From Methanoregulaceae archaeon (GTDB taxonomy: Archaea; Halobacteriota; Methanomicrobia; Methanomicrobiales; Methanospirillaceae): DNA of 22,644 nucleotides. The notes below the pieces were generated by a model that made no database searches, was not told the origin of the DNA, and was given only the letters and a program-made list of their open reading frames with translations. How positions within the stretch are numbered: position 1 is the first letter of the stretch; each line of letters opens with the position of its first letter. Location: positions 1-22,644 of the forward strand of contig JAJRBS010000061.1 of the NCBI GenBank assembly GCA_028679325.1. The letters are read 5' to 3'. A program made the translations under genes and the position numbers. This document shows positions 1 through 7,904 of the stretch, piece by piece.

Positions 1-1418
1 TGCCGGACCATGCCGAGGAACCGGTTGTTCAGTATCGCCACCTTCACCGGGATCTTGTTGGAGGCAACCGTGGAGAGCTCCTGGATATTCATCTGGAAGC
101 TCCCGTCACCGGCGATATCAAAGACAACCTCGCCGGGGCAGGCTAGCTGGGCCCCCATGGCCGCCGGGAAGCCGTATCCCATGGTCCCGAGACCTCCGGA
201 GGTGATCCAGGAACGGGGCCTGCGGAAGCAGTAGTACTGTGCCGTCCACATCTGGTTCTGGCCGACCTCGCTGACGATGATACCTTCACCCCTGAGGATA
301 TCGGAAAGGCTCTCGATAATGAACTGCGGCCGGAGGACCCCGTCCTTCTTGTAGACGAGGGGGTGCTTCTCCCTCCACGACCGTATCCGGGAGACCCACG
401 GGTCATAGGACTTCTTCTTCTTCAGCTTCGCAATCATGTCCTGCAGCACGAGCCGAACGTCCCCCACGATCGGTATGTCGACTCTCTTGTTCTTCCCGAT
501 CTCGGCGGGATCGATGTCGATATGGACGATCCGGGCCTGCGATGCAAAGGTGTCGAGTTTCCCTGTCACCCGGTCATCGAACCGTGCACCGATGGCGATG
601 AGCAGGTCGGACTCGGTCACGGCATAGTTGGCGTAGCGTGTGCCATGCATCCCGAGCATTCCCAGGTTCAACGGGTGGTCGCAGGGGACGGATCCGAGGG
701 CCATCAGGGTGCAGGTCACCGGTATCCCTGTCATCTCCATGAATGCCAGGAGCTCCCCCGAGGCATTGGAGGAGATGACCCCCCCGCCGGCATAGATCAG
801 GGGTCTTTCCGCCTCAAGGATGAGGTCGATGGCCTTGTCGATCTGCTTGGCGTGCCCGCGGATGGTTGGCTGGTAACCCCGGAGGGTCACCGGTTCCTGG
901 AGAGGGAACTCGTAGTCGATCTGTTTGTTTGCGACATCTTTCGGGATATCGATCAGGACCGGCCCCTGCCTCCCGGTTCCGGCGATATAAAACGCTTCCC
1001 GAAGGACATGGCCAAGGTCTTCTGCCCGCTTGACCAGGTAGTTGTGTTTTGTGATCGGCAGGGTGATGCCGGTGATATCAGACTCCTGGAAGGCGTCGTT
1101 TCCGAGCAGGCTGGTCGGCACCTGGCCGGTGATGGCCACCATCGGGACAGAGTCCATGTAGGCCGTCGCTATCCCGGTCACCAGGTTACAGGCACCGGGC
1201 CCGGAGGTGGCCAGGCATACCCCGACACGGCCGCTGGCCCGGGCGAACCCGTCAGCGGCGTGCGCTGCAGCCTGTTCATGCCGTACAAGGATGTGCCGCA
1301 ATGACGAGTCGTAGAGTTCATCATATATCGGCAACACCACACCGCCGGGGTAACCGAATATGGTCTCCACCCCTTCGCGCTGCAGCCCTTCAATCAGGAT
1401 CTTTGCTCCGGTCTTCAC
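1..1418 (-). CDS. ilvB: Acetolactate synthase large subunit, 3' end outside window
   Basis: This is a thiamine-diphosphate enzyme that condenses two pyruvates to acetolactate, or pyruvate with 2-oxobutyrate, in valine, leucine and isoleucine synthesis. The minus frame is open from a GTG at 1418 to the window edge, about 472 codons; the family is usually about 560, so roughly the last 90 residues are missing. Visible motifs are FGYPGG near residue 21, the catalytic glutamate in RHEQAAAHAADGFAR (E48), TSGPGACN, the C-terminal GGLGTMGYGFPAA, and the cofactor/Mg motif GDGSFQMN. The GTG lies two bases after the cimA stop and is preceded by GAGGG, which fixes the start and implies translational coupling. 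The small subunit gene probably follows beyond the left edge (inference). No ATG fits better. Confidence 0.96.
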   Translation of the reverse strand, partial: MKTGAKILIEGLQREGVETIFGYPGGVVLPIYDELYDSSLRHILVRHEQAAAHAADGFARASGRVGVCLATSGPGACNLVTGIATAYMDSVPMVAITGQVPTSLLGNDAFQESDITGITLPITKHNYLVKRAEDLGHVLREAFYIAGTGRQGPVLIDIPKDVANKQIDYEFPLQEPVTLRGYQPTIRGHAKQIDKAIDLILEAERPLIYAGGGVISSNASGELLAFMEMTGIPVTCTLMALGSVPCDHPLNLGMLGMHGTRYANYAVTESDLLIAIGARFDDRVTGKLDTFASQARIVHIDIDPAEIGKNKRVDIPIVGDVRLVLQDMIAKLKKKKSYDPWVSRIRSWREKHPLVYKKDGVLRPQFIIESLSDILRGEGIIVSEVGQNQMWTAQYYCFRRPRSWITSGGLGTMGYGFPAAMGAQLACPGEVVFDIAGDGSFQMNIQELSTVASNKIPVKVAILNNRFLGMVR

Positions 1419-1420
1419 GC

Positions 1421-2906
1421 TTATTCCCTCAGCAATCTGTTCATTCCGGCAATAACCGCCTCGACGCTTGCCATGATGATGTCGGTGCGGGCGCCTCGTG
1501 AGGTAATTATCTTTCCGTCTTTACTTAATCTTACCGTCACATCCACGAGAGCATCGGTTCCTCCGTGGATGGCATCGACATGATACTCCTCGAGATCGAT
1601 GTCTCCTACGGCCGCCACCGATCTCCGGAGAGCCCCCATTGCCGCGTCCACCGGTCCGGTCCCGGTCGAAGCGCTGGTTATCTCCTCCCCCTTCACCCGG
1701 AGGGTCACGGAAGCGGTGGGTATGACGTTGCTCCCGCTTACCACCGTGAACTGCCTGAGCTCCAGGACCGGCCGGGAATCGATGGCCATGACCGCTTCAG
1801 CGACAGCCATGAGGTCCGCATCTGTAATCCGCATACCCTTATCCCCGAGCTCTTTGATCCGGGAGAGTATCTCTGCCAGCTGATCCTTGTCAGGGTGGAA
1901 ATCGAACTCGGCCAGGGCCGCCTCCACAGCTGCCGAACCAGAGTGCTTTCCGAGCAGGATCCGGCGTTTCCTCCCGATCATCTCCGGCGGGACCGGCTCG
2001 TAGGTGCTCGGTTCCCGGAGCACACCATGGGCATGGATCCCGCTCTCGTGGGTGAAGGCCATCTCACCGACAATGGCCTTGTTGGTGGGGAGAGGCACAC
2101 CGGTCAGACGGGAGACCGTGGACGAGAGGGGGTACAGCTCGCGGGTCCTGATACCGGTCCGGTGATCGTAGAGTATCTCGAGGGCCATTACCAGTTCCTC
2201 AAATGCCACGTTCCCGGCCCTCTCCCCGAGCCCGTTTACCGTGGCATGGGCACACCCGGCCCCCGCCCGGAGAGCGGCTAGAGTGTTTGCCATCCCCATG
2301 CCGAGGTCGTCATGGCAGTGGATGGAGAGGGGGGCCAGGCAGAGCTGAGGTATGAGCTCCGCGACCCTTTCCGGAGTGAGGAGGCCGACCGTGTCGCAGA
2401 AACAGAGACGGTCTGCACCCCTGTCAAGGCCGCCGGCATAGACTTTCCTGATGAAGTCGGGGTCGGCACGTGAGGCATCCTCGCCAGACAGCTCGACGAT
2501 CAATCCCCGTTCCTTAGCGTAAGCGACGGCCTCCATGGCCATGCCATAGACCTGCTCCCGGGTCTTTCTCATCTTCTTCTCGATGTGGAGGTCGCTCACC
2601 GGGATGACCAGGTGCACCGAGTCTGCCCCGCAATCCGCTGCATAGTCTATGTCAATCTTTACGGCACGGACATAGGTGCAGATCTCGGGAGCAAGTCCGG
2701 CATCGGCAATGAGCCGGAGAGCCTCCCGCTCTCCGGCAGAGGCTGCTGCAGAACCGGCCTCGATGACCTGCACGCCGACATCAGACAATCGTGAGGCGAT
2801 CTCGAGTTTTTCATCCGGTGTTAACGAGACTCCGGGAGTCTGCTCCCCGTCCCGCAGGGTGGTATCGAAAAAACGGACTCCGTTAGCGAATAAAACGATC
2901 TGTCAT
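1421..2906 (-). CDS. cimA: (R)-citramalate synthase, apparent frameshift near the start
   Basis: This DRE-TIM metallolyase-family acyltransferase probably condenses acetyl-CoA with pyruvate to citramalate, opening the threonine-independent route to isoleucine. The body has DTTLRDGEQTPG at the N-terminus, the metal-binding SIHCHDD, NGLGERAGN, HESGIHAHG, LGKHSG and a C-terminal LeuA allosteric domain with GTGPVDAA and GGTDAL. IEAGSAAASAGER and DSVHLVIPVSDLH resemble the M. jannaschii citramalate synthase more than isopropylmalate or homocitrate synthases, but substrate choice is not proven. The frame is open from 2902 (494 codons, normal length), yet it has no ATG, GTG or TTG before the conserved motif. 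An ATG at 2904-2906 has a GGTGG ribosome site 8 nt upstream and a box A behind it. It reads only seven codons to a TAA at 2883-2885, in a different frame. A one-base indel or non-canonical initiation is implied. Confidence 0.85.
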
Positions 2907-2944
2907 GGAAAAATCCACCACAATCTCAGTGTATTACTCCCGCT

Positions 2945-2957
2945 TGTATAAAAAAAG
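2945..2957 (-). promoter_or_regulatory. Box A candidate for the cimA-ilvB operon, overlapping a T-run
   Basis: On the minus strand the sequence reads CTTTTTTTATACAAG. The TTTTTATA core lies about 45 nt ahead of the ATG at 2906, predicting transcription start near 2925 and a leader of about 20 nt that contains the GGTGG ribosome site at 2915-2919. The same seven-T run lies about 75 bp after the DUF4013 stop and could also terminate that transcript. Assignment is by position and composition only. Confidence 0.5.
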
Positions 2958-3030
2958 TGGTTTTGGACAGAGCGGCGGCCCGCACAGGAGCGGCCATTTT
3001 CGCACTGCCTTTTGGGATTTGGTTTTTCGA

Positions 3031-3834
3031 TCAGGCTCCTGTTTCAGGTGCCGCAACAACCCCTTCCTGCCCGGAATCGTACAGGAGCGAGAGATACCGC
3101 GAATAGAACACGGCAATGAACGGGGCGATGATGAGATTGAGCAGCCAGCCGATGTAGGGTATGACTCCGAAGACGATCGAGACGATGACGACGATTACTC
3201 CGACCACAATCAGGGAGAGGATATAGTGCCCCCAGCCGATCCGGCCGATGGTGTCCTTAATGGCACCGAAACTGAAGGCATCTCCCATCCGGCCCGAGCG
3301 GGCGAAGCGTATCAGGCCGATAACAGCAAACAGGCCGATGATGAAACCGACGATAAGGGCGATGATGACGCCGAGGATCACAGCGCCGATAATGGGGAGT
3401 ATATCCTCGAAATTGGGCCCTGCTGATACCGCGGTCATGATCGCGCCACCGATGGTCACGGCAAGAATAATGAGGACGGGGATGGCGTAGATGAACGTGA
3501 TGATCAGGTATTTGATACCGTCGGAGAACAACTTTCCGTACCCGGACACGGCCGGGAGGGGCACCTCGCCCCGCAGGATCTTCATCTGGTATCCCTGGTA
3601 GAATGCAGAGAGGAAGATGGCTGCGATGACCGCGACGATAAAAATGCCGATAAAGGCGCCGAAGTCCGGCATCGTGCCGGTCATGAGCGAAGGTATCAGG
3701 GTGAGGAAACTGAGCATTATCGGGATGCCCGGAAGAATGGCGAGGATGATAAGGATGATCCACGTGCCAATGTTGCCGAGGAGCCCTTCCTTTGCATATC
3801 CAAAGGAATTTTCAAGAAGCTTACCAATATCCAT
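3031..3834 (-). CDS. DUF4013-family multi-pass membrane protein
   Basis: This 267-residue protein is highly hydrophobic with about six or seven membrane segments: roughly 23-48, 60-78, 107-135, 146-175 and 203-245, the longer stretches probably holding two helices each. The stretch around residues 79-101 (YQGYQMKILRGEVPLP) is the typical pattern of DUF4013 proteins in archaea, whose function is unknown. I chose the ATG at 3834 because GGTGA stands five bases upstream. A GTG at 3843 overlaps that ribosome site and is unlikely. The gene has its own box A at about 3868-3881 and stands alone between purH and cimA, so context does not suggest a role. The short C-terminal tail is polar. Confidence 0.85.
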   Translation of the reverse strand: MDIGKLLENSFGYAKEGLLGNIGTWIILIILAILPGIPIMLSFLTLIPSLMTGTMPDFGAFIGIFIVAVIAAIFLSAFYQGYQMKILRGEVPLPAVSGYGKLFSDGIKYLIITFIYAIPVLIILAVTIGGAIMTAVSAGPNFEDILPIIGAVILGVIIALIVGFIIGLFAVIGLIRFARSGRMGDAFSFGAIKDTIGRIGWGHYILSLIVVGVIVVIVSIVFGVIPYIGWLLNLIIAPFIAVFYSRYLSLLYDSGQEGVVAAPETGA

Positions 3835-3867
3835 AGATTTCACCTTTTTATTCTATTGGTATCCGGC

Positions 3868-3881
3868 AAAATATAGATAAG
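3868..3881 (-). promoter_or_regulatory. Box A promoter of the DUF4013 gene
   Basis: The minus strand reads TTATCTATATTTTG, a good archaeal box A match. It predicts a start of transcription near 3849, leaving about 15 nt of leader that includes the GGTGA ribosome site before the ATG at 3834. Confidence 0.55.
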
Positions 3882-3934
3882 GCTTCTGTGTCGTTCGGAA
3901 AATGGGTTGTTGGGGAGGGTTCTTGCTGCCCGAC

Positions 3935-5419
3935 CTAATGCCTGAAATACCGGACCCCGGTGAAGATCATCGCCACATCGAGCGTGTTGGCCGCCGCGAT
4001 AACCTCTTTGTCACGGATTGACCCTCCCGGCTGGACCAGGGCCGTCGCCCCGGCCGCAGCGGCGACCTCCAGCGTGTCAGGGAAGGGAAGGAAGGCATCC
4101 GATGCCACCACCGATCCTACCAGGGAGTGGAGCGATTTGTCGATGGCGATCTTTGCAGCGTCGACCCTGCTCATCTGGCCGGCCCCGATGCCGAGGGTCC
4201 TGGTTTGATCAGCGAAGATGATGGCATTACTCCGCGTGTGCCTGCAGACCCTCCATGCCAGATGAAGGGCTCTGAGTTCCGCGGGGGTCGCGTCCCGGTC
4301 GGTAACCACCTTCCAGTGTTCCGTGTACGGCGGGGTCGACTGCCAGAGGAGACCGCCATCAATGCTCCGGAATTCGGGCCCGCCAGCACGGGCAGGGAGC
4401 GTGACCACTCTCAAATTTTCACGCCGGCTCAAAAGAACAAGGGCATCCGGCGTGAAGGAAGGAGCCGCCAGGACCTCGACGAATGTCGAGCAGATCTCTT
4501 CTGCCAGGGGTGCTCCAACCTCGCGGTTGACAGCAACAATGGAACCGTAGGCTGATACCGGGTCGACCTCCCGGGCATGGAGGTATGCGGTGAGCGGTTC
4601 GTCTCCCACAGCGACGCCGCAGGGATTGTTGTGCTTCACGATAACCGCTGAGGTCTCTTCAAACTCACCGCTCAATGCCGCTGCGGCATGGAGGTCCAGG
4701 TAGTTGTTATAGGACATCTCCTTTCCCTGGATGGGTGTTATCGCCGCTATCCCTTCCTCCCCATAGACCGCCCCCTTCTGGTGGGGATTCTCGCCGTACC
4801 TGAGTTCGCGCCGGTTCCGGAACTGGAGGGTAAGCACACCGGGGATCTCCTCGCCGACAGACTGGAAACGGTTACTGATAGCTGCTTCGTAAGCCGCGGT
4901 CCTGGCAAAGGCCTTCTTTGCCAGGGAGAACCGTTCGGTGAGGCTGAACCCCCCGTTGTCGAGCGCCCGGGCTACGAGTCCGTAATCCGAGGGGTCAGTT
5001 ATCACTGTCACGTAATGGTAGTTCTTCGCCGCCGCCCGGATCATGGCCGGGCCCCCGATGTCGATATAGTCGACCAGTTTCCCGAGATCGGGTATGGAGA
5101 CGACCATCTCCTCGAAAGGATAGAGATTGGCCACCAGCAGGTCGATAGGGTGGATGCCGTGATCGCTCAGGGCCTGTTCATCGATTCCTCTCCTGGCCAG
5201 CAGCCCGCCATGGACCTTCGGGTGCAGGGTCTTGACCCTTCCGTCCATCAGTTCCGGTGAACCGGTATAGGCAGATACTTCGGTGAAATCGATATCTGCA
5301 TCTTTCAGGATCTTTCCGGTACCCCCGGATGAAAGGATCTTGACGTCGTGGGAGTCAAGTGTCCTTGCCAGCTCCAGGATGCCGCGTTTGTCCCATACAG
5401 AGAGGAGGGCCCACTTCAT
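3935..5419 (-). CDS. purH: Bifunctional AICAR transformylase / IMP cyclohydrolase
   Basis: PurH performs the last two steps of purine synthesis: formylation of AICAR with a folate-type one-carbon donor, then ring closure to IMP. The N-terminal MGS-like cyclohydrolase domain shows LLSVWDK, SSGGTGK and DGRVKTLHPKVHGG (residues 60-72). The transformylase domain shows RYGENPHQK, KHNNPCG, GAGQMSRVDA, SDAFLPF, QPGGSIRD and a terminal FTGVRYFRH. Its 494 residues match the archaeal form. The ATG at 5419 agrees with the usual N-terminus of the family but lacks an obvious ribosome site. A TTG at 5482 is about where a leaderless transcript from the box A at 5501-5510 would begin, and would add 21 unconserved-looking residues. 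Confidence 0.96.
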   Translation of the reverse strand: MKWALLSVWDKRGILELARTLDSHDVKILSSGGTGKILKDADIDFTEVSAYTGSPELMDGRVKTLHPKVHGGLLARRGIDEQALSDHGIHPIDLLVANLYPFEEMVVSIPDLGKLVDYIDIGGPAMIRAAAKNYHYVTVITDPSDYGLVARALDNGGFSLTERFSLAKKAFARTAAYEAAISNRFQSVGEEIPGVLTLQFRNRRELRYGENPHQKGAVYGEEGIAAITPIQGKEMSYNNYLDLHAAAALSGEFEETSAVIVKHNNPCGVAVGDEPLTAYLHAREVDPVSAYGSIVAVNREVGAPLAEEICSTFVEVLAAPSFTPDALVLLSRRENLRVVTLPARAGGPEFRSIDGGLLWQSTPPYTEHWKVVTDRDATPAELRALHLAWRVCRHTRSNAIIFADQTRTLGIGAGQMSRVDAAKIAIDKSLHSLVGSVVASDAFLPFPDTLEVAAAAGATALVQPGGSIRDKEVIAAANTLDVAMIFTGVRYFRH

Positions 5420-5499
5420 GAGAGTGTATTGGCCGAAGTACGATATCAGGCTGACTCCCGTCCCAGCGGTTATTTGCTCCAACGTCTGGTAATAAGGAA

Positions 5500-5512
5500 G
5501 TTATTTTATAGA
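5500..5512. promoter_or_regulatory. Shared AT-rich promoter core between purH and grpE
   Basis: The sequence TTATTTTATAG reads as box A on the plus strand (start near 5533, about 10 nt before the grpE ATG). Its complement, TATAAAATAA, reads as box A on the minus strand (start near 5480 for purH). One AT-rich element seems to lie at the centre of both divergent promoters. I see no CIRCE-type inverted repeat, which HrcA-controlled bacterial grpE operons often carry. Confidence 0.5.
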
Positions 5513-5542
5513 ACCCCAATGCAATAACTATCTGGATGCCGT

Positions 5543-6064
5543 ATGGTTCATGACACAGAAGAGGAATTTAAAGAGTCTGATCAGAAAAATGCGGCAGAAT
5601 ATTCCTCTGATACACCATCCTCCTCCCAGGACAGGTTGCAGAAGGACTACCAGGAACTGCACGAACGGTTTCTCCGCCTTGCCGCTGATTTCGATAACTT
5701 CCGGAAGAGGACGGCGAGGGATCTCGAGGCCCAGGTGAAGTTTGCCATCGAGGAGTTCGCCATTGAGCTCCTCGAAGTCATCGACAACTTCGAACGGGCG
5801 GCCAGGGCCGATGAGACCGGGGCTGGCGAGGGGCTCACCCAGATCCACAAGCTCTTCGAGACGGTCCTCGAGAGGCACGGTATCCGTCCGATCACATCGG
5901 TGGGGAAACGATTCAACCCTGCAGAGCACGAGGCGGTTGTGTGCATCGCCTCGGACCAGGAAGAAGGGACAATTGTAGAGGAATACTGCCGGGGATACTG
6001 CATGCACGACCGGGTGATTCGTTGCGCCCGCGTGGCTGTATCCAAAGGAAGAGAAGGTGAATGA
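5543..6064 (+). CDS. grpE: Nucleotide exchange factor GrpE
   Basis: GrpE releases ADP from DnaK so that the Hsp70 cycle can continue in the cytoplasm. The 173-residue protein has an acidic, flexible N-terminus (1-30), a long helical region (31-85) with AADFDNFRKRTARD, the following VIDNFERA segment, and a C-terminal beta domain with FNPAEHEAV and the expected GYCMHDRVIRCARVAVSKG ending. Length is in the usual range for archaeal and Gram-positive-type GrpE. The TGA overlaps the ATG at 6061 by four bases, so it is coupled to dnaK. It is the first gene of a grpE-dnaK-dnaJ operon, an arrangement archaea are thought to have taken from bacteria. Confidence 0.95.
   Translation: MVHDTEEEFKESDQKNAAEYSSDTPSSSQDRLQKDYQELHERFLRLAADFDNFRKRTARDLEAQVKFAIEEFAIELLEVIDNFERAARADETGAGEGLTQIHKLFETVLERHGIRPITSVGKRFNPAEHEAVVCIASDQEEGTIVEEYCRGYCMHDRVIRCARVAVSKGREGE
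6056..6060 (+). promoter_or_regulatory. Ribosome binding site that decides the dnaK start
   Basis: GGTGA abuts the ATG at 6061 with no spacing but lies six bases ahead of the in-frame GTG at 6067, which is a normal distance. The GTG start also gives the usual DnaK N-terminus (MAKEKVLGIDLGTT). Confidence 0.5.
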
Positions 6065-6066
6065 GA

Positions 6067-7902
6067 GTGGCAAAAGAGAAGGTGCTGGGTATCGACCTTG
6101 GCACAACATTCTCCTGCATGTCCATCATGGAAGCAGGAAAACCGATCGTTATTCCGAATGCAGAAGGGGGAAGGACCACCCCCTCGGTGGTAGCTTTCAC
6201 CCGGGACGGTGAGCGGCTGGTCGGCAGCCTGGCGAAGCGCCAGGCAGTCACCAATCCCACCCGTACTATCCAGTCCATCAAGAGGAAGATGGGGACCACC
6301 GACCGGATAAAGATCGACGATAAGTCCTATACCCCCCAGGAGATATCGGCCATGATCCTGCAGAAGCTGAAGGTCGATGCCGAGGCCTACCTGGGAGAGA
6401 AGATCACGAAGGCGGTCGTTACCGTCCCGGCCTACTTCAACGATGCCCAGAGGCAGGCGACCAAGGATGCCGGGAAGATCGCCGGGCTGGATGTGCTTCG
6501 GATCATCAACGAGCCCACGGCAAGCGCCCTTGCCTATGGTATCGACAAGGAGGCGGATGTCACCGTGCTGGTCTACGACCTCGGGGGAGGCACGTTCGAT
6601 GTGTCTATCCTGACCCTTGGCGACGGAGTCTTTGAAGTCAAGTCGACCGCGGGGAACAACCATCTCGGCGGAGACGATTTCGACCAGAGGGTTATGGACT
6701 GGCTTATAGATGAGTTCCGGAAGAAAGAGGGGGTGGACCTCAGGTCTGACCCCATCGCCCTGCAGCGGCTCCGGGACGCGTCCGAGAATGCAAAGATCGA
6801 ACTCTCGCAGAAGTCGAAAACCACGATCAATCTTCCTTACATAACCTCTGGCCCGACCGGCCCAAAATTCCTTGATGTCGACCTGACCCGGGCCAAACTC
6901 GAGCAGCTGATCGGGGATCTCATCGAATCGACGGTCCAGCCGGTGCGGCAGGCCCTGGCAGATGCCAAGCTCTCGCCCGAAAAGATCGACCATGTCCTCC
7001 TGGTGGGGGGATCGACGAGGGTGCCGCTGGTCCAGGAGACCATCAGGAAGATCCTTGCCAAGGAGCCGGACAAGGGAATAAATCCCGATGAGTGTGTGGC
7101 CCTCGGTGCAGCCATCCAGGGAGCAGTCCTGACCGGTGAGACCAAGGACATCGTCCTCCTGGATGTCACCCCTCTCACCCTGGGCATCGAGACCCTGGGT
7201 GGAATCGCCACCAAACTGATCGAACGGAACACCACCATACCCACCCGGAAGAGCCAGATCTTCAGTACAGCGGCCGACAGCCAGACCAGTGTTGAGATCC
7301 ATGTGGTCCAGGGTGAACGGGCCCTGGCCAAGGACAACTTCACCCTGGGAAGGTTCCAGCTGACAGGAATTCCTCCGGCGCCGAGGGGTGTGCCCCAGAT
7401 AGAGGTGACCTTCGATATCGACGCCAACGGTATCATCCATGTCTCGGCAAAAGACCTTGGCTCCGGGAACGAGCAGGCCATCACCATCAAGGGTGACCGG
7501 CGGCTATCAGAGGACGAGATCAAGAAGATGGTGAACGAGTCCACGAAGTTCGAGGCCGAGGATAAGGCGCGGAGGGAGGAGATCGAGGTCCGGAACCTCG
7601 CCGATACTGCCGTCTTTAACGCCGAGAAGATGCTTCGGGAGAGCGGGGACAAGATCGATGCCGCCGACCGCGAGAAGGTCCAGGAAGGGATCGACAAGGT
7701 CAGGAAGGCACTTGAAGCAGACAACCCGGAAGAACTGAAAAAGCAGATGGAGGCCTTGACCGAGGCCGTCTATGCTGTAACCACGAAAATGTACCAGAAG
7801 ATCCAGGCGGAACGCCAGGCGCATCAGGAACCAGAATCCGCCTCCGGATCACCAAAGGATGAAACCGTCGTCGATGCCGATTATACCATGAAAGACGAGT
7901 GA
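6067..7902 (+). CDS. dnaK: Hsp70 chaperone DnaK
   Basis: DnaK is an ATP-driven chaperone that binds exposed hydrophobic segments of client proteins. The nucleotide-binding domain has GIDLGTT near residue 8, VTVPAYFNDAQRQATKDAG, INEPTASALAYG, DLGGGTFDVS and VGGSTRVP. The substrate domain starts after DVTPLTLGIETLGG, and a helical lid precedes a polar tail ending in VVDADYTMKDE. At about 611 residues it is the short-loop form, lacking the extra ATPase-domain insertion of proteobacterial DnaK; this is the type shared by archaea and Gram-positive bacteria. The GTG at 6067 has the better-placed ribosome site, while an ATG at 6061 overlaps the grpE stop and would add two residues. Its stop is adjacent to the dnaJ start. 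Confidence 0.97.
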   Translation: MAKEKVLGIDLGTTFSCMSIMEAGKPIVIPNAEGGRTTPSVVAFTRDGERLVGSLAKRQAVTNPTRTIQSIKRKMGTTDRIKIDDKSYTPQEISAMILQKLKVDAEAYLGEKITKAVVTVPAYFNDAQRQATKDAGKIAGLDVLRIINEPTASALAYGIDKEADVTVLVYDLGGGTFDVSILTLGDGVFEVKSTAGNNHLGGDDFDQRVMDWLIDEFRKKEGVDLRSDPIALQRLRDASENAKIELSQKSKTTINLPYITSGPTGPKFLDVDLTRAKLEQLIGDLIESTVQPVRQALADAKLSPEKIDHVLLVGGSTRVPLVQETIRKILAKEPDKGINPDECVALGAAIQGAVLTGETKDIVLLDVTPLTLGIETLGGIATKLIERNTTIPTRKSQIFSTAADSQTSVEIHVVQGERALAKDNFTLGRFQLTGIPPAPRGVPQIEVTFDIDANGIIHVSAKDLGSGNEQAITIKGDRRLSEDEIKKMVNESTKFEAEDKARREEIEVRNLADTAVFNAEKMLRESGDKIDAADREKVQEGIDKVRKALEADNPEELKKQMEALTEAVYAVTTKMYQKIQAERQAHQEPESASGSPKDETVVDADYTMKDE

Positions 7903-7904
7903 AT

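Noticed and set aside
363..1304. 313-codon plus-strand open frame
   Set aside because: Fully antisense to ilvB, whose motifs are unmistakable.
1565..2281. 238-codon plus-strand open frame
   Set aside because: Antisense to the conserved body of cimA.
5647..7440. 597-codon open frame antisense to grpE and dnaK
   Set aside because: It lies opposite well-recognised dnaK and grpE, its composition (many Arg, Gly, Asp, Leu) is what the reverse complement of high-GC codons gives, and no motif or ribosome site supports it.
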